A stretch of DNA of 64,000 nucleotides, taken from NCBI GenBank assembly GCA_020723325.1, contig DYJD01000006.1, positions 79,465-143,464 on the forward strand, read 5' to 3'. The notes beneath the pieces are model-generated. The model saw nothing but the letters and a program-made list of their open reading frames with translations, did no database searches and was not told the DNA's origin. A program made the position numbers and the translations under genes. Numbering within the stretch: the first letter of the stretch is position 1; the number at the start of each line of letters is the position of its first letter. Origin of the DNA: Desulfosudis oleivorans. GTDB lineage: Bacteria; Desulfobacterota; Desulfobacteria; Desulfobacterales; SURF-7. This document shows positions 27,498 through 34,559 of this stretch, one piece after another.

Positions 27498-27787
27498 GGA
27501 ACTGTCCGCTTCTTTTTTTCTCTCGCCGAGACGCCAAGCACGCCAAAGGGGCTTGACTGATCCGCGATCCGGATGGGTGACTGGAGCGAAGCGATTCGCG
27601 AATAAACCGATAAAAAAGAAATAACCATTTTGGAAAAAAACAATGGTAATTCGAAGGAGGATCTTGGATTGAATTTGTTATCAAGTTAATTGCGGAATGA
27701 AAAAGACTATCTGCACTTTTTGACGGCGGTTTGTCGGTGCAGATAGATAGTCGTAGTGCTCGGCTCTATAAATACGAATTTTGATAT
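27498..27787. other. Spacer between gap and the cassette array
   Basis: About 290 bp without a gene. It holds an intergenic repeat-like run (ctcgccgagacgccaag and following, ~27523-27550) of a type commonly scattered in proteobacterial genomes. It also holds an inverted repeat GACTATCTGCAC (27705-27716)/GTGCAGATAGATAGTC (27737-27752) with a 20 bp loop. The repeat marks the outer edge of the accessory region, but no integrase or attI site was recognised. Confidence 0.4.
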
Positions 27788-27848
27788 CCCGAACGGTTGC
27801 TTCACGAGCGGCGGTTTTTTGCCGTCGCGGTGAAAGCAGATGTTATAT
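27788..27848 (-). repeat. attC site 1
   Basis: Read on the minus strand: R'' ATATAAC (27842-27848), arm GCTTTCAC (27837-27830), A-rich loop, arm GTGAAGC (27805-27799), R' GTTCGGG (27794-27788). The arms pair except for one extra T, as in functional attC sites. The preceding gene's last codons and stop lie inside the site. Confidence 0.75.
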
Positions 27849-28803
27849 CTTTTTCTTTAAAATTATCCATTTGTTCAAAGGAACTTTCCATTGGGGCATA
27901 TAGATTTATTATTGCGTCAGGATCCATTTCAGTTAAACCTAAATAAAACGATTTTCCACTCTTGCCGTCCCACATGAACGGATGATCGTTTTTGCAAGAC
28001 CAAAACGATAGAAATTTATAGATAAAACGCTCTGAAAATTCAGGCGTATTTAAAAATACTTGTGAAATTATTTCTTGAACACTTTTGAATCCCGATAGAA
28101 TAACCTTTTTGTCTAAAAAAGAAAATTTTCCGTTGTCATCTTTACCAATCCTGTGAACGTAGGAATTTCGTGCGTTTTTCAAATTCATTATATTTTGCCA
28201 ATCGTGGCTTTGGCGGTCTATGGATTTTCCTGTAAGCAATTTAAAAATAAATTGTATTCTGGTATCCAAAGGTTGAAATGTTAGCCTCTCCTCAACTATT
28301 CCCTTTTTGTTTAGAATTATGTTTTTGTCTTGGAGGAAGAGTTTCTCAACATGACTTAAGGATTCTTTCCTTTGCTCAAGTATAATGCTTGCAAAATCGT
28401 TCATTAAAGTTTCAAAAGCCCACCATGTTTGAACAAGGGCAGTTGAAAATATTTTGATATATGTGAAAAAATAATTTTTAGGCGTAAAATTATTAGAATA
28501 TATTTTTAACTGCATTATATCATATTTTGCTACCTCTAATGGCCATACTGGCATGAACAAATCGATTATACGACCAATTCGAATAGCAACTCTTCCTCCA
28601 TCCATTATATGAGATAAGATTTTATTTAGATCTTCAACAGAGGGCTCCTTCCATTTATCGAGAAAAGCCATGGCTTCAACAAGAAATAGAACCCGAAAGC
28701 TTCCATAATCTTTATTATAAATCTTGATAAGTGACTTCCACCGTTTCAGGCTATCCGTTTCTTCGAAAAAATTCTTATAGTCTAAATTAAAGTCTTCGAT
28801 CAT
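27802..28803 (-). CDS. Cassette protein with HEPN-like RxxxxH motif
   Basis: A 333-residue hypothetical protein, helix-rich and without signal peptide or membrane segment. Residues ~120-145 ('ALVQTWWAFETLMNDFASIILEQ') and 200-225 ('IMNLKNARNSYVHRIG') resemble HEPN domains; Arg212 and His217 form an R-x4-H motif like that of HEPN ribonucleases. A C-terminal 'FWSCKNDHPFMWDGKSGKSFYL' has no known match to me. The stop codon is within attC 1, as often in cassettes. HEPN proteins are frequent toxins or phage-defence nucleases, so such a role is possible, but the domain call is from a motif only. Confidence 0.6.
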   Translation of the reverse strand: MIEDFNLDYKNFFEETDSLKRWKSLIKIYNKDYGSFRVLFLVEAMAFLDKWKEPSVEDLNKILSHIMDGGRVAIRIGRIIDLFMPVWPLEVAKYDIMQLKIYSNNFTPKNYFFTYIKIFSTALVQTWWAFETLMNDFASIILEQRKESLSHVEKLFLQDKNIILNKKGIVEERLTFQPLDTRIQFIFKLLTGKSIDRQSHDWQNIMNLKNARNSYVHRIGKDDNGKFSFLDKKVILSGFKSVQEIISQVFLNTPEFSERFIYKFLSFWSCKNDHPFMWDGKSGKSFYLGLTEMDPDAIINLYAPMESSFEQMDNFKEKDITSAFTATAKNRRS

Positions 28804-28834
28804 TAATAATCCTACCTATTGAAGCTGATTAAAA

Positions 28835-28902
28835 ATATAACGCCCGGCTTCACGGGGAGCAGCGCTCTTTGCCGCGATCCCGTGAAAGCCTTGGGCGATA
28901 TC
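28835..28902 (-). repeat. attC site 2
   Basis: Minus strand: arms GGCTTTCACGGG (28890-28879) and CCCGTGAAGCC (28856-28846) pair with one extra T, then R' GTTATAT (28841-28835). The R'' side reads GATATCGCCC, a degenerate box. The arms are nearly identical to those of attC 1, showing a shared origin. Confidence 0.75.
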
Positions 28903-28903
28903 T

Positions 28904-29353
28904 TCATGGAGCACCCCAATGAATAAGGGTACCATTAATATTATCTATGCTTTTTTGGGGTAAGTAATAATTGAAAAGCCATAAAGGCTGACCAAAATTC
29001 AACCACTTTCTTCGCCAGCACTTATCAATATATCGTTCGTAATTATTAATTATCAACCAATCTCGCACTAAACCAAAATATGTTGTGGTAAAATCATTGT
29101 CTTTCGCTATTCTGGCATAATCTTTTGGAATTATTGAATTAAGATCATCTAAATTCTTAATACCGAATAACCAAATTTCCTCTATTAATAAATCAAGGTC
29201 GATTGATTGATTATCATTAAATAAAGAGAAGTTATTTTCCTCTACCCATATGTTTAAAAAAACTTTAAGGTTAATTGAGGTAATTTTAAAATCAGAATCT
29301 GAATATGGGCTTGTCTCTTTACTAGATTTTATTTTTAGTTCTATCCAGTCCAC
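28904..29353 (-). CDS. Cassette hypothetical protein, 5' end uncertain
   Basis: Starts at GTG 29353 as annotated, but the frame stays open upstream to 29506 with plausible protein sequence (for example TKQTVENLINTLVSKLEK and YFLTTWEQLFIYEII). There is no ATG, GTG or TTG upstream; a CTG lies at 29495-29497. The true start is either non-standard or was lost when the cassette joined its neighbour, because no attC separates it from the gene at 29528. The product is acidic and soluble with a Trp-rich C-terminus ('CWRRKWLNFGQPLWLFNYYLP'). No domain is recognised. Confidence 0.5.
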   Translation of the reverse strand: MDWIELKIKSSKETSPYSDSDFKITSINLKVFLNIWVEENNFSLFNDNQSIDLDLLIEEIWLFGIKNLDDLNSIIPKDYARIAKDNDFTTTYFGLVRDWLIINNYERYIDKCWRRKWLNFGQPLWLFNYYLPQKSIDNINGTLIHWGAP

Positions 29354-29527
29354 AGCCTTCTGCCAAATAATTTCGTATATAAATAACTGTTCCCAAGTAG
29401 TTAAAAAGTAATCTGTAACTCTGTCAGGAGTGAAAGCTCTTTTTTCAAGTTTTGAAACAAGTGTGTTTATAAGATTTTCAACTGTTTGTTTGGTCAGGTC
29501 TGGTTTTCAATCTTAAAAACGCTATTT

Positions 29528-30241
29528 TCAGTTGGAAGGGCGGGAAAGAGATCCGCCATTACCCGATTTGATGTTCATTCCTTCGGTTATTTTTTCAGCA
29601 CACGGCTCACAAAAATCTGCAATACTCATCTCGTTATCTCCAACAGGGGCACCTACTTTCCCATCAAGAGACACTAAATAATAGAACTCATATGACCCAC
29701 CAGCGAAAAAATAATTTCGGATTTTTATAATTAGATAATCTTTGAACTTATCTTTATACTCGTCGGAATTCACGACGCATACACTATTACCCTCCGAGAC
29801 AAACCGGATAAATCCGGTTTTAATGTCGACGACATTTACACTGCCATGTGTTGCAGCCCACCCACTGTGAAATGCAACACGTCGACTATCATTTAAAAAC
29901 TGTGGCGAATTAAGACTACTCAAGAAGTTATTTTGCCCGCTTGCGGCGCCGTCCTTGACAATCACGCGTTCTCCAGTCCCCTCAGTGCGGATAACTCTCA
30001 GCTCGGTTCCTGGCCCCCATGGGCCTGGTTTATCAGGATATTGCCTCACGAACACAACCCATTGACCGTCAGGTGAAAGCGCTGGCTCGGTATCTTGCCC
30101 GGCATGCGTAAGTACTGTTTCCTTGCCATCATGGTTTTGTATTATCAAGTTCCCATTTTGAACAGTCACCTTATGTGCAGATGCAACAGATGGTATCATT
30201 AAGGAAAGAAAGAGCAGGGAAAGAATTGATATCTTTTTCAT
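29528..30241 (-). CDS. Cassette exported protein with TolB-like beta-propeller motifs
   Basis: A 237-residue protein with a clear Sec signal peptide (ISILSLLFLSLMIPSVASA). The mature part has 'GQDTEPALSPDGQWVVFVRQ' and 'NSPQFLNDSRRVAFHSGWAATHGSVNVVDI', the pattern of TolB/PD40 beta-propeller repeats, but only about two blades are evident. A C-terminal CEPC pair is present. The cassette start is marked by the R' box GTTCGTT at 30256-30262, 15 bp before the ATG. Binding to another exported protein is a guess from the fold. Confidence 0.7.
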   Translation of the reverse strand: MKKISILSLLFLSLMIPSVASAHKVTVQNGNLIIQNHDGKETVLTHAGQDTEPALSPDGQWVVFVRQYPDKPGPWGPGTELRVIRTEGTGERVIVKDGAASGQNNFLSSLNSPQFLNDSRRVAFHSGWAATHGSVNVVDIKTGFIRFVSEGNSVCVVNSDEYKDKFKDYLIIKIRNYFFAGGSYEFYYLVSLDGKVGAPVGDNEMSIADFCEPCAEKITEGMNIKSGNGGSLSRPSN

Positions 30242-30255
30242 TTTATTCCTTGCCG

Positions 30256-30362
30256 AACGAACGGGGCGGATAACCAGAGGACGTACAGCATTCGAGCTTT
30301 TCAGGGTTTTAATATAAAAACGCCAAGTTTCATCCTCGTCTGGTTCGTCCGCTTTGTTATGA
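30256..30362 (-). repeat. attC site 3 (long type)
   Basis: Minus strand: R'' TCATAAC (30362-30356), then GCGGA, AACCA and GAGGA segments that pair with TCCTC, TGGTT and TCCGC near 30281-30266, separated by small mismatches, then R' GTTCGTT (30262-30256). The ~107 bp length resembles long VCR-like attC sites. The stop of the next gene lies 4 bp away. Confidence 0.65.
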
Positions 30363-30366
30363 TCTG

Positions 30367-30594
30367 CTACAAATTATTTAGGTTAGAATCTTTAGATGAA
30401 GTCTCTTTTAATTTTTCATCAGATTCTTTCCTTTTTCCTATGTAAGGGGAAAATACATTTTTTAAAGTATCGTTTTTTGAGAAAAGTACTGACTTCCATT
30501 TTCTTGGATTTTTGTCACCGTAGATATGAGTCAAAACATAATATGCACCAATAGCGCCCAATATGAGAAAAATTATTTGAAGTATAGTTGCCAT
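30367..30594 (-). CDS. Cassette small membrane protein
   Basis: A 75-residue protein with one N-terminal hydrophobic helix (TILQIIFLILGAIGAYYVL) and a charged Lys/Ser-rich tail. No family is recognised. It occupies its own cassette between attC 3 and attC 4. The ATG lies ten bases from the presumed cassette start (ATTATAAT), a normal distance for cassettes. The tail has weak coding signal, so translation is plausible rather than certain. Confidence 0.5.
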   Translation of the reverse strand: MATILQIIFLILGAIGAYYVLTHIYGDKNPRKWKSVLFSKNDTLKNVFSPYIGKRKESDEKLKETSSKDSNLNNL

Positions 30595-30603
30595 GGATTA
30601 TAA

Positions 30604-30717
30604 TGTCCACGGTGTGGGGGCGCAAGGGGAACGGGCCACCCGCAGAAAGCTCGTTAATAAGAACAATGGTAAGAGCCAAAACCGGAGGCCCCTTGCGGTC
30701 CCTTACCAACGTTTTGT
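30604..30717 (-). repeat. attC site 4 (degenerate R')
   Basis: Minus strand: R'' ACAAAAC (30717-30711), arms CCGCAAGGGG (30698-30689) and CCCCTTGCGC (30629-30620), and GTGGACA (30610-30604) where GTTRRRY is expected. The arms and spacing fit attC, but the R' triplet is mutated, so it may be inactive. Confidence 0.5.
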
Positions 30718-30732
30718 AATGCTTTTTAAGCA

Positions 30733-31032
30733 TTATGACATTAAATGCCAGCCGGCGGTAATAAAACATATCCCCCAGCATACACCCACGCAAAAACTCA
30801 ATAGGCTTATTTTTTTTCTTTTAATATCTCGAGTGCAGATTCCGAAAGATCCAAATACAATAAAAGACATGGTCAAGGCTAACAAAAGTTGCCCGCTTCG
30901 GTAAAGACCTACAATCAAATAAAAAGGAACTGCAAAGAACAAAAATGATGCAAATATAGCTACGATCGCAAATTCAAGAGAATCGAATATAAAAAAAAGT
31001 CCTGAAAAGATTTTTTTAATTTTTCCAATCAA
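30733..31032 (-). CDS. Cassette multi-pass membrane protein
   Basis: 99 residues with three hydrophobic stretches (FAIVAIFASFLFFAVPFYLIVGLY, LLLALTMSFIVFGSFGI, LLSFCVGVCWGICFITAGW). No family is recognised. Small membrane proteins are common in integron cassettes. It lies between attC 4 and attC 5 and shares their strand. There is no ribosome-binding site of note. Function cannot be inferred. Confidence 0.5.
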   Translation of the reverse strand: MIGKIKKIFSGLFFIFDSLEFAIVAIFASFLFFAVPFYLIVGLYRSGQLLLALTMSFIVFGSFGICTRDIKRKKISLLSFCVGVCWGICFITAGWHLMS

Positions 31033-31059
31033 AAACTTTTCCTGGATATAAGCGGTTCG

Positions 31060-31170
31060 TTTCAGCTCACCAGAGCGCAGGGGCCGACAGATAAAAAATG
31101 GGAACAGCTTTCAAAAAACAATGCATTTCAAGAATGCCACTGCGTCTGCGCTCTGGTGGAACTGTTGGTT
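31060..31170 (-). repeat. attC site 5
   Basis: Minus strand: R'' AACCAAC (31170-31164), a perfect 12 bp arm pair CACCAGAGCGCA/TGCGCTCTGGTG (31158-31147 with 31079-31068), and GCTGAAA (31066-31060) as a one-base variant of GTTRRRY. The arms enclose a 67 bp loop, the long attC type. Confidence 0.6.
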
Positions 31171-31184
31171 TGGGTAAAATTATA

Positions 31185-31547
31185 TTACAGGCACAATTCA
31201 ATGACTTCTTTATAGCTCTGGGCTGATATCAATCCGGATAGTTCTCCATAATGTTTGGCGATATTCTGCTTCAATTCATCTAAAGAAGTATCTTCAACTA
31301 TATCAATGTCGAATTCAACGTAGACTGATTGTTTAAAAAGCCGGTTAAGCCAAAGCCTCCAAGTATGGCCATGTCTATCCAGATAGGCATTTTTAACGTG
31401 GAATTTCTTTCCCGATGAATCGTAGATCACCATATTCTGCCATTCGGACAAATTATCATCTGGGCTTGCGTCGAAACCTTCCGATTCAGATTCAACCTCT
31501 TTAACCCATCCAGCTTTAGAGAAAGCGATAACTGGGTATTCGAACAT
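31185..31547 (-). CDS. Cassette hypothetical protein
   Basis: A 120-residue soluble acidic protein with no signal peptide. Segments 'VIYDSSGKKFHVKNAYLDRHGHTWRLWLNRLF' and 'SVYVEFDIDIVEDTSLDELKQNI' suggest an alpha/beta fold. No family is recognised. Its cassette start is marked by a perfect R' box GTTGGGC (minus strand, 31572-31566) 19 bp before the ATG. The preceding attC is otherwise lost (see 31566-31881). Confidence 0.55.
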   Translation of the reverse strand: MFEYPVIAFSKAGWVKEVESESEGFDASPDDNLSEWQNMVIYDSSGKKFHVKNAYLDRHGHTWRLWLNRLFKQSVYVEFDIDIVEDTSLDELKQNIAKHYGELSGLISAQSYKEVIELCL

Positions 31548-31644
31548 GTTTTACCTTTGATAAAGGCCCAACCAATGATTATCAGGTTGGTTATGTCAAA
31601 ATTCTCTTGAAGACGGAAAATGATTTAATCGATAATGGAGCACT

Positions 31645-31745
31645 TCTTGCCATTTTCTGGCCCAGCGTAACCACTTAAAAATGCTGCATATTGCTCCTGT
31701 AATTGTGCACTTTTACCAGTCCGGCGATTCTGTTGTCAATGCCGA
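31645..31745 (+). repeat. Diverged direct repeat, copy A (IS-end-like)
   Basis: Aligns over ~95 bp with 32512-32607 in the same orientation, sharing 'CTTGCCAT', 'CATATTGCTCC/CACATTGCTCC', 'TGCACTTT' and 'GTCAAT' in order. The spacing of short TGCAC-containing repeats is like the multi-repeat ends of IS21-family elements. No transposase gene is present, so the family is uncertain. Confidence 0.45.
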
Positions 31746-31749
31746 TAGC

Positions 31750-31877
31750 GTTGCGTTCCCTAAAACCAGACAGACCTTTACCTTTGGTCTGTTTCAACCA
31801 ACCGAACCGCCGGATACGCGATCCGTATGTCCGGTGGTGTGGGAGGGGGTGGCCGTGAGGTCACTCCCTATCCCTAT
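31750..31877 (+). mobile_element. Group IIC intron 3' remnant (domains V and VI)
   Basis: Domain V is at about 31804-31840: ACCGCCGG pairs with CCGGTGGT around a short inner helix, followed by the class C hallmark GGTGGTGTGGGAGG. Domain VI (31841-31877) folds GGGGTGGCC against GGTCACTCCC and ends CCCTAT, i.e. in the AY dinucleotide of group II introns. The next bases, AGGC, are the rest of a GTTAGGC attC box. It runs opposite to the cassette genes, the known orientation of group IIC-attC introns. No reverse transcriptase remains. Confidence 0.7.
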
Positions 31878-31888
31878 AGGCAACTGGT

Positions 31889-32221
31889 TCATGACATTTT
31901 GGAAACATGCTTTAGTGCAAAGAATACGAATACTGCTGGAATAAGCAGAGCCATGACGTTCCATACTCCCATGGCAAGTAGAACAATTTGGTTGAGTGCT
32001 ACAAACCCTGTGTAGGTGTAAGCGGCCCATTTTTTCATCATCCACAGTCCGACCATGCACACCAGCCCTATGACCGAACAAAGTCCCAGGTATGGCGGAT
32101 ACCAAGAGCCGATTTGCTGAGCTATGGGTGAGAGCACAAGTGGGACGGCGATTAGCACCCCAAGAAACCCGATCACGCATATGACCGTTATCGAAGTTGG
32201 TCGCTTCGTCCTTTCTGTCAT
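31889..32221 (-). CDS. Cassette four-helix membrane protein
   Basis: A 110-residue inner-membrane protein with about four helices (ITVICVIGFLGVLIAVPLVL, YLGLCSVIGLVCMVGLWMM, YTYTGFVALNQIVLLAMGV, LLIPAVFVFFALKHV). Similar small four-helix proteins are frequent integron cassette products of unknown function. It is the right-most gene of the array. Both sides carry group II intron remains. The start follows ATTATAAGCGAC, with AAAGGAG 16 bases away. Confidence 0.6.
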   Translation of the reverse strand: MTERTKRPTSITVICVIGFLGVLIAVPLVLSPIAQQIGSWYPPYLGLCSVIGLVCMVGLWMMKKWAAYTYTGFVALNQIVLLAMGVWNVMALLIPAVFVFFALKHVSKMS

Positions 32222-32265
32222 GTCGCTTATAATGCTTTGCTCCTTTCTTGTTGTTGCCTCTCGCG

Positions 32266-32385
32266 GTAGGAATGCCGGTTACCCGGCACCCCCCGCACAG
32301 ACCCGGACGTGCGGTTTTCCCGCATCCGGTTCCTCGGTTGTACTCGCTTTCGCGTAAGGCGCTTGCCTATGTAAATGCCCGATGT
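32266..32385 (-). mobile_element. Second group II intron 3' remnant
   Basis: On the minus strand, domain V lies at 32335-32298: AACCGGATGCGG and CCGCACGTCCGGGT pair around an A-rich loop. Domain VI follows (GGGGTGCCGGG/..CCGGCATTCC) and ends CATTCCTAC at 32266, again an AY end. The sequence upstream (ACATAGGCAAGCGCC and CGCGAAAGCGAG) looks like intron domain IV. It runs with the cassette genes, opposite to the first remnant, and belongs to a different intron subclass. No open frame for a maturase remains. Confidence 0.6.
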
Positions 32386-32511
32386 TTTTGGTTTACCATT
32401 CTGGTTCTGCCGATAGGTTCATGATCTGCATATTCTTCTCAGTTCATCTAACCCACAAACCTCGCAGTCAGCGTGTATCGAATACTGAAAACGAATACCT
32501 CAAAAGTGCTG

Positions 32512-32607
32512 GACTACTTGCCATAAACTGACATAGTGCAACCACCTCAAAATAATGCACATTGCTCCCGATATTCTGCACTTTATCAGCTCGCTGGTTA
32601 CGCTGTC
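32512..32607 (+). repeat. Diverged direct repeat, copy B (IS-end-like)
   Basis: Partner of the repeat at 31645-31745. On the minus strand it contains two offset TTTTGAGGT units with TGCA/GCAC flanks, the sort of internal repetition seen at IS21-like ends. It lies between the second intron remnant and the AraC gene. Confidence 0.45.
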
Positions 32608-32613
32608 AATTTG

Positions 32614-33633
32614 TTAATCCGCATTTTTTCGATATTCGCCGGGGGTTTTGCCGGTCCAACGCTTGAAGGCATGCTGAAAAGCGCTTTGGTCGGCGAAATT
32701 CAACAGCAAGGCGATCTCGCAGATCGAGGCATTCACCTCTTTAAGATAGCTGACCGCTATTTCCTTTCTCACGCCATCGAGAATCTTTCGAAAGGATGTG
32801 TTTTCCGCTTTAAGTTTTAACTGAAGGTTACGGGTTGTCAGGGCAAGCTGGCGGGCAATCGTTTCGATATTGCTGTTTTTTTCCTTGAGCAGCGCTTTGA
32901 AAAGGATTTGAGCCACTTTCTCAGACCATGAATTCAATGCATATACCCGCTGCAGGGCTTTTTGCACCAATTGCTCCAATCCTTCCAAAATATTCGAATT
33001 CGCCAACAGAATGGGAATTTTTAGGTAGCTTGTGGACAAGACGATTTCATTACATGGATGATCAAACGCCAATGGCGCCTGAAATATCCGCTCATGTGCG
33101 GCTGTATTTTCAGGATGGGGGTGGGCGAATCGAACCGCCTCTAATCTGAATTGGTTGTCGGTCAAAGACCGCAGCATGGCGACAAACAGCGCGAGGATGG
33201 ATTCTGAAAAATGGCGTTCCGGGAGTAAGGACGGATGACTCATTTCCCATGATAGACAAGCCAGCGTGCCTTCAACTTTTATCACCGGACGGATACTGTC
33301 CATGATTAAATTATGATATTGAAAATTTTTCCGGATCGCCTGCTCCACATTGTCACAGTTCATCATCATAGCAAAAAGCAGGTGCCGGCTGAGGAGCTTG
33401 TGCGCGTGTTCGCCAAAATGAAGCCCGAAATCCGGGTCATCGGCTCGGTTTATAAGGAATGTCCAGATCAGATGAAAGGTATGGATTGGAATCCGTGCTT
33501 CATTGAATTTATATGCGGAAAGGTCCACCGCGCATTCGGAAAAGATGTTTTGTTCATCGATCCCTATCTGTGAGGCGTATCTTAAAAGGATATGCAGCAG
33601 GTCGGCAGATGCGGTTAATGGATACGTCTTCAT
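32614..33633 (-). CDS. AraC family transcriptional regulator
   Basis: A 339-residue regulator. Residues ~15-210 match the arabinose-binding-like domain of OruR/ArgR-type AraC proteins ('DDPDFGLHFGEHAHKLLSRHLLFAMMMNCDN'). The C-terminal ~85 residues carry the double helix-turn-helix ('IETIARQLALTTRNLQLKLKAENTSFRKIL' and 'ICEIALLLNFADQSAFQHAFKRWTGKTPGEYR'). It is divergent from the SRPBCC gene at 33807, a natural target. The stop codon abuts direct repeat B, so the accessory array ends exactly at this gene. The ligand is unknown. Confidence 0.9.
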   Translation of the reverse strand: MKTYPLTASADLLHILLRYASQIGIDEQNIFSECAVDLSAYKFNEARIPIHTFHLIWTFLINRADDPDFGLHFGEHAHKLLSRHLLFAMMMNCDNVEQAIRKNFQYHNLIMDSIRPVIKVEGTLACLSWEMSHPSLLPERHFSESILALFVAMLRSLTDNQFRLEAVRFAHPHPENTAAHERIFQAPLAFDHPCNEIVLSTSYLKIPILLANSNILEGLEQLVQKALQRVYALNSWSEKVAQILFKALLKEKNSNIETIARQLALTTRNLQLKLKAENTSFRKILDGVRKEIAVSYLKEVNASICEIALLLNFADQSAFQHAFKRWTGKTPGEYRKNAD

Positions 33634-33806
33634 ATTTAAGATTCAAACCAATTCACTTTTTCGCAAAAAAGCAAAAATATTTCGTCAATACTCAATATCA
33701 ATACTCCTCCTTGCGATAGGATCGGATTATCCAATGGATGAACGTTTCTTTCAAAAGAGCATTATAAATTTGAATCGTATGTTTGGCAAATCATTGCGGA
33801 GGCGGC

Positions 33807-34325
33807 ATGTCAAAAAACAAAACCATTTCCTATCAACCGGCAATAGAAAATAAACGTGTTGAGGCAATTGTCACAAAAGAAATTAAAACATCGCCGCAAA
33901 AAATTTTTCCATTGGCATGCCCGGTGGAGGAATTGAGATGGATACCGGATTGGGATTATGAATTAATCTATTCAAAAAGCGGTGTGAATGAAACCAATTG
34001 CATTTTTAATGAAAATCAATCCGGCCCGCATTTTTTTGAGAAGCCGCTGACAACCACCTGGGTGACGGCCCTTCATGATCCGGATAGGTATCGAATTGTA
34101 TTCCAATTGAATCTTTCCGGAAAAGCCATGATTTGGCTGAAAGTCGAATTCCGAGAAGTGGGAAAGGGGGTGTCAAGCTGTACCTGGCATATGATTTTCA
34201 CGGCATTGGATGAAGAAGCCAATTCAATGGCCAATGAAACCATTCGGGTGAAAATGGAGTTGGTGATGAACTTTTTGTCCGAAGCGCTGAAACACTATTG
34301 CGAGACTGGTGAACTGCTGAAATAG
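33807..34325 (+). CDS. SRPBCC-fold protein
   Basis: A 172-residue START/SRPBCC-like protein: 'EAIVTKEIKTSPQKIFPLACPVEELRWIPDWDYELIY' is the usual first strand, helix pair and W-rich turn of the polyketide cyclase/dehydrase group, and the C-terminal long helix is 'SMANETIRVKMELVMNFLSEALKHYC'. The fold binds hydrophobic ligands in a cavity. ATG 33807 follows GGAGG at 33798-33802. It is divergent from an AraC regulator that may sense a related compound. No enzyme activity can be assigned. Confidence 0.78.
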   Translation: MSKNKTISYQPAIENKRVEAIVTKEIKTSPQKIFPLACPVEELRWIPDWDYELIYSKSGVNETNCIFNENQSGPHFFEKPLTTTWVTALHDPDRYRIVFQLNLSGKAMIWLKVEFREVGKGVSSCTWHMIFTALDEEANSMANETIRVKMELVMNFLSEALKHYCETGELLK

Positions 34326-34559
34326 TTTCAAATACAGGCACAGTAAATTACGGCCTGTCTTCATTGTTGTCTCATATATATTGAAAAAAATAAATTTCAG
34401 TTTATTGTTAAAATGCCCATGATAATTACAAGAACTGTGATCGATTCTGGTCTAACATTCTTGTCCGATGACTCCCTATTAAAATCTCTTAAAACACTGT
34501 GTCTTCGATCTGTCAGCCTTGCCACTTTTTAATAGAAATAGTCAATTGGTAGTAGAAAC

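Larger units (their letters stand above)
31566..31881. other. Disrupted attC of the 31889 cassette, carrying intron and IS-like remains
   Basis: Going leftward from the gene at 31889, its R'' box begins as GCCT (31881-31878, minus strand) and is then cut by a group IIC intron 3' end. The far side shows a perfect R' box GTTGGGC at 31572-31566. Between them lie a CCAACC/GGTTGG hairpin (31568-31590), one copy of a diverged direct repeat (31645-31745) and the intron piece. The rest of the attC and the intron 5' part are deleted. Confidence 0.55.
27788..32385 (-). mobile_element. Integron gene-cassette array without integrase (CALIN-type)
   Basis: Seven small genes, all on the minus strand and AT-rich compared with their surroundings, are separated by spacers that mostly hold one imperfect inverted repeat each. 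Several of these end in RYYYAAC-like and GTTRRRY-like boxes, the R''/R' ends of attC sites, with one extra unpaired base in one arm as attC sites require. The start of the left-most cassette (GTTATAT at 28835-28841) is complementary to its own R'' box (ATATAAC at 27842-27848), as expected for one inserted cassette. Group IIC intron remains in one attC support this. No intI gene lies in the window. Confidence 0.78.

Noticed and set aside
29486..29677. A + strand 63-codon frame in the cassette array
   Set aside because: Overlaps two minus-strand genes antisense, with no start signal; cassettes here all read on the minus strand.
32260..32400. Reverse transcriptase/maturase gene for the intron remnants
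   Set aside because: No frame with RT motifs (YADD and neighbours) was found in either strand; only 3' RNA domains remain.
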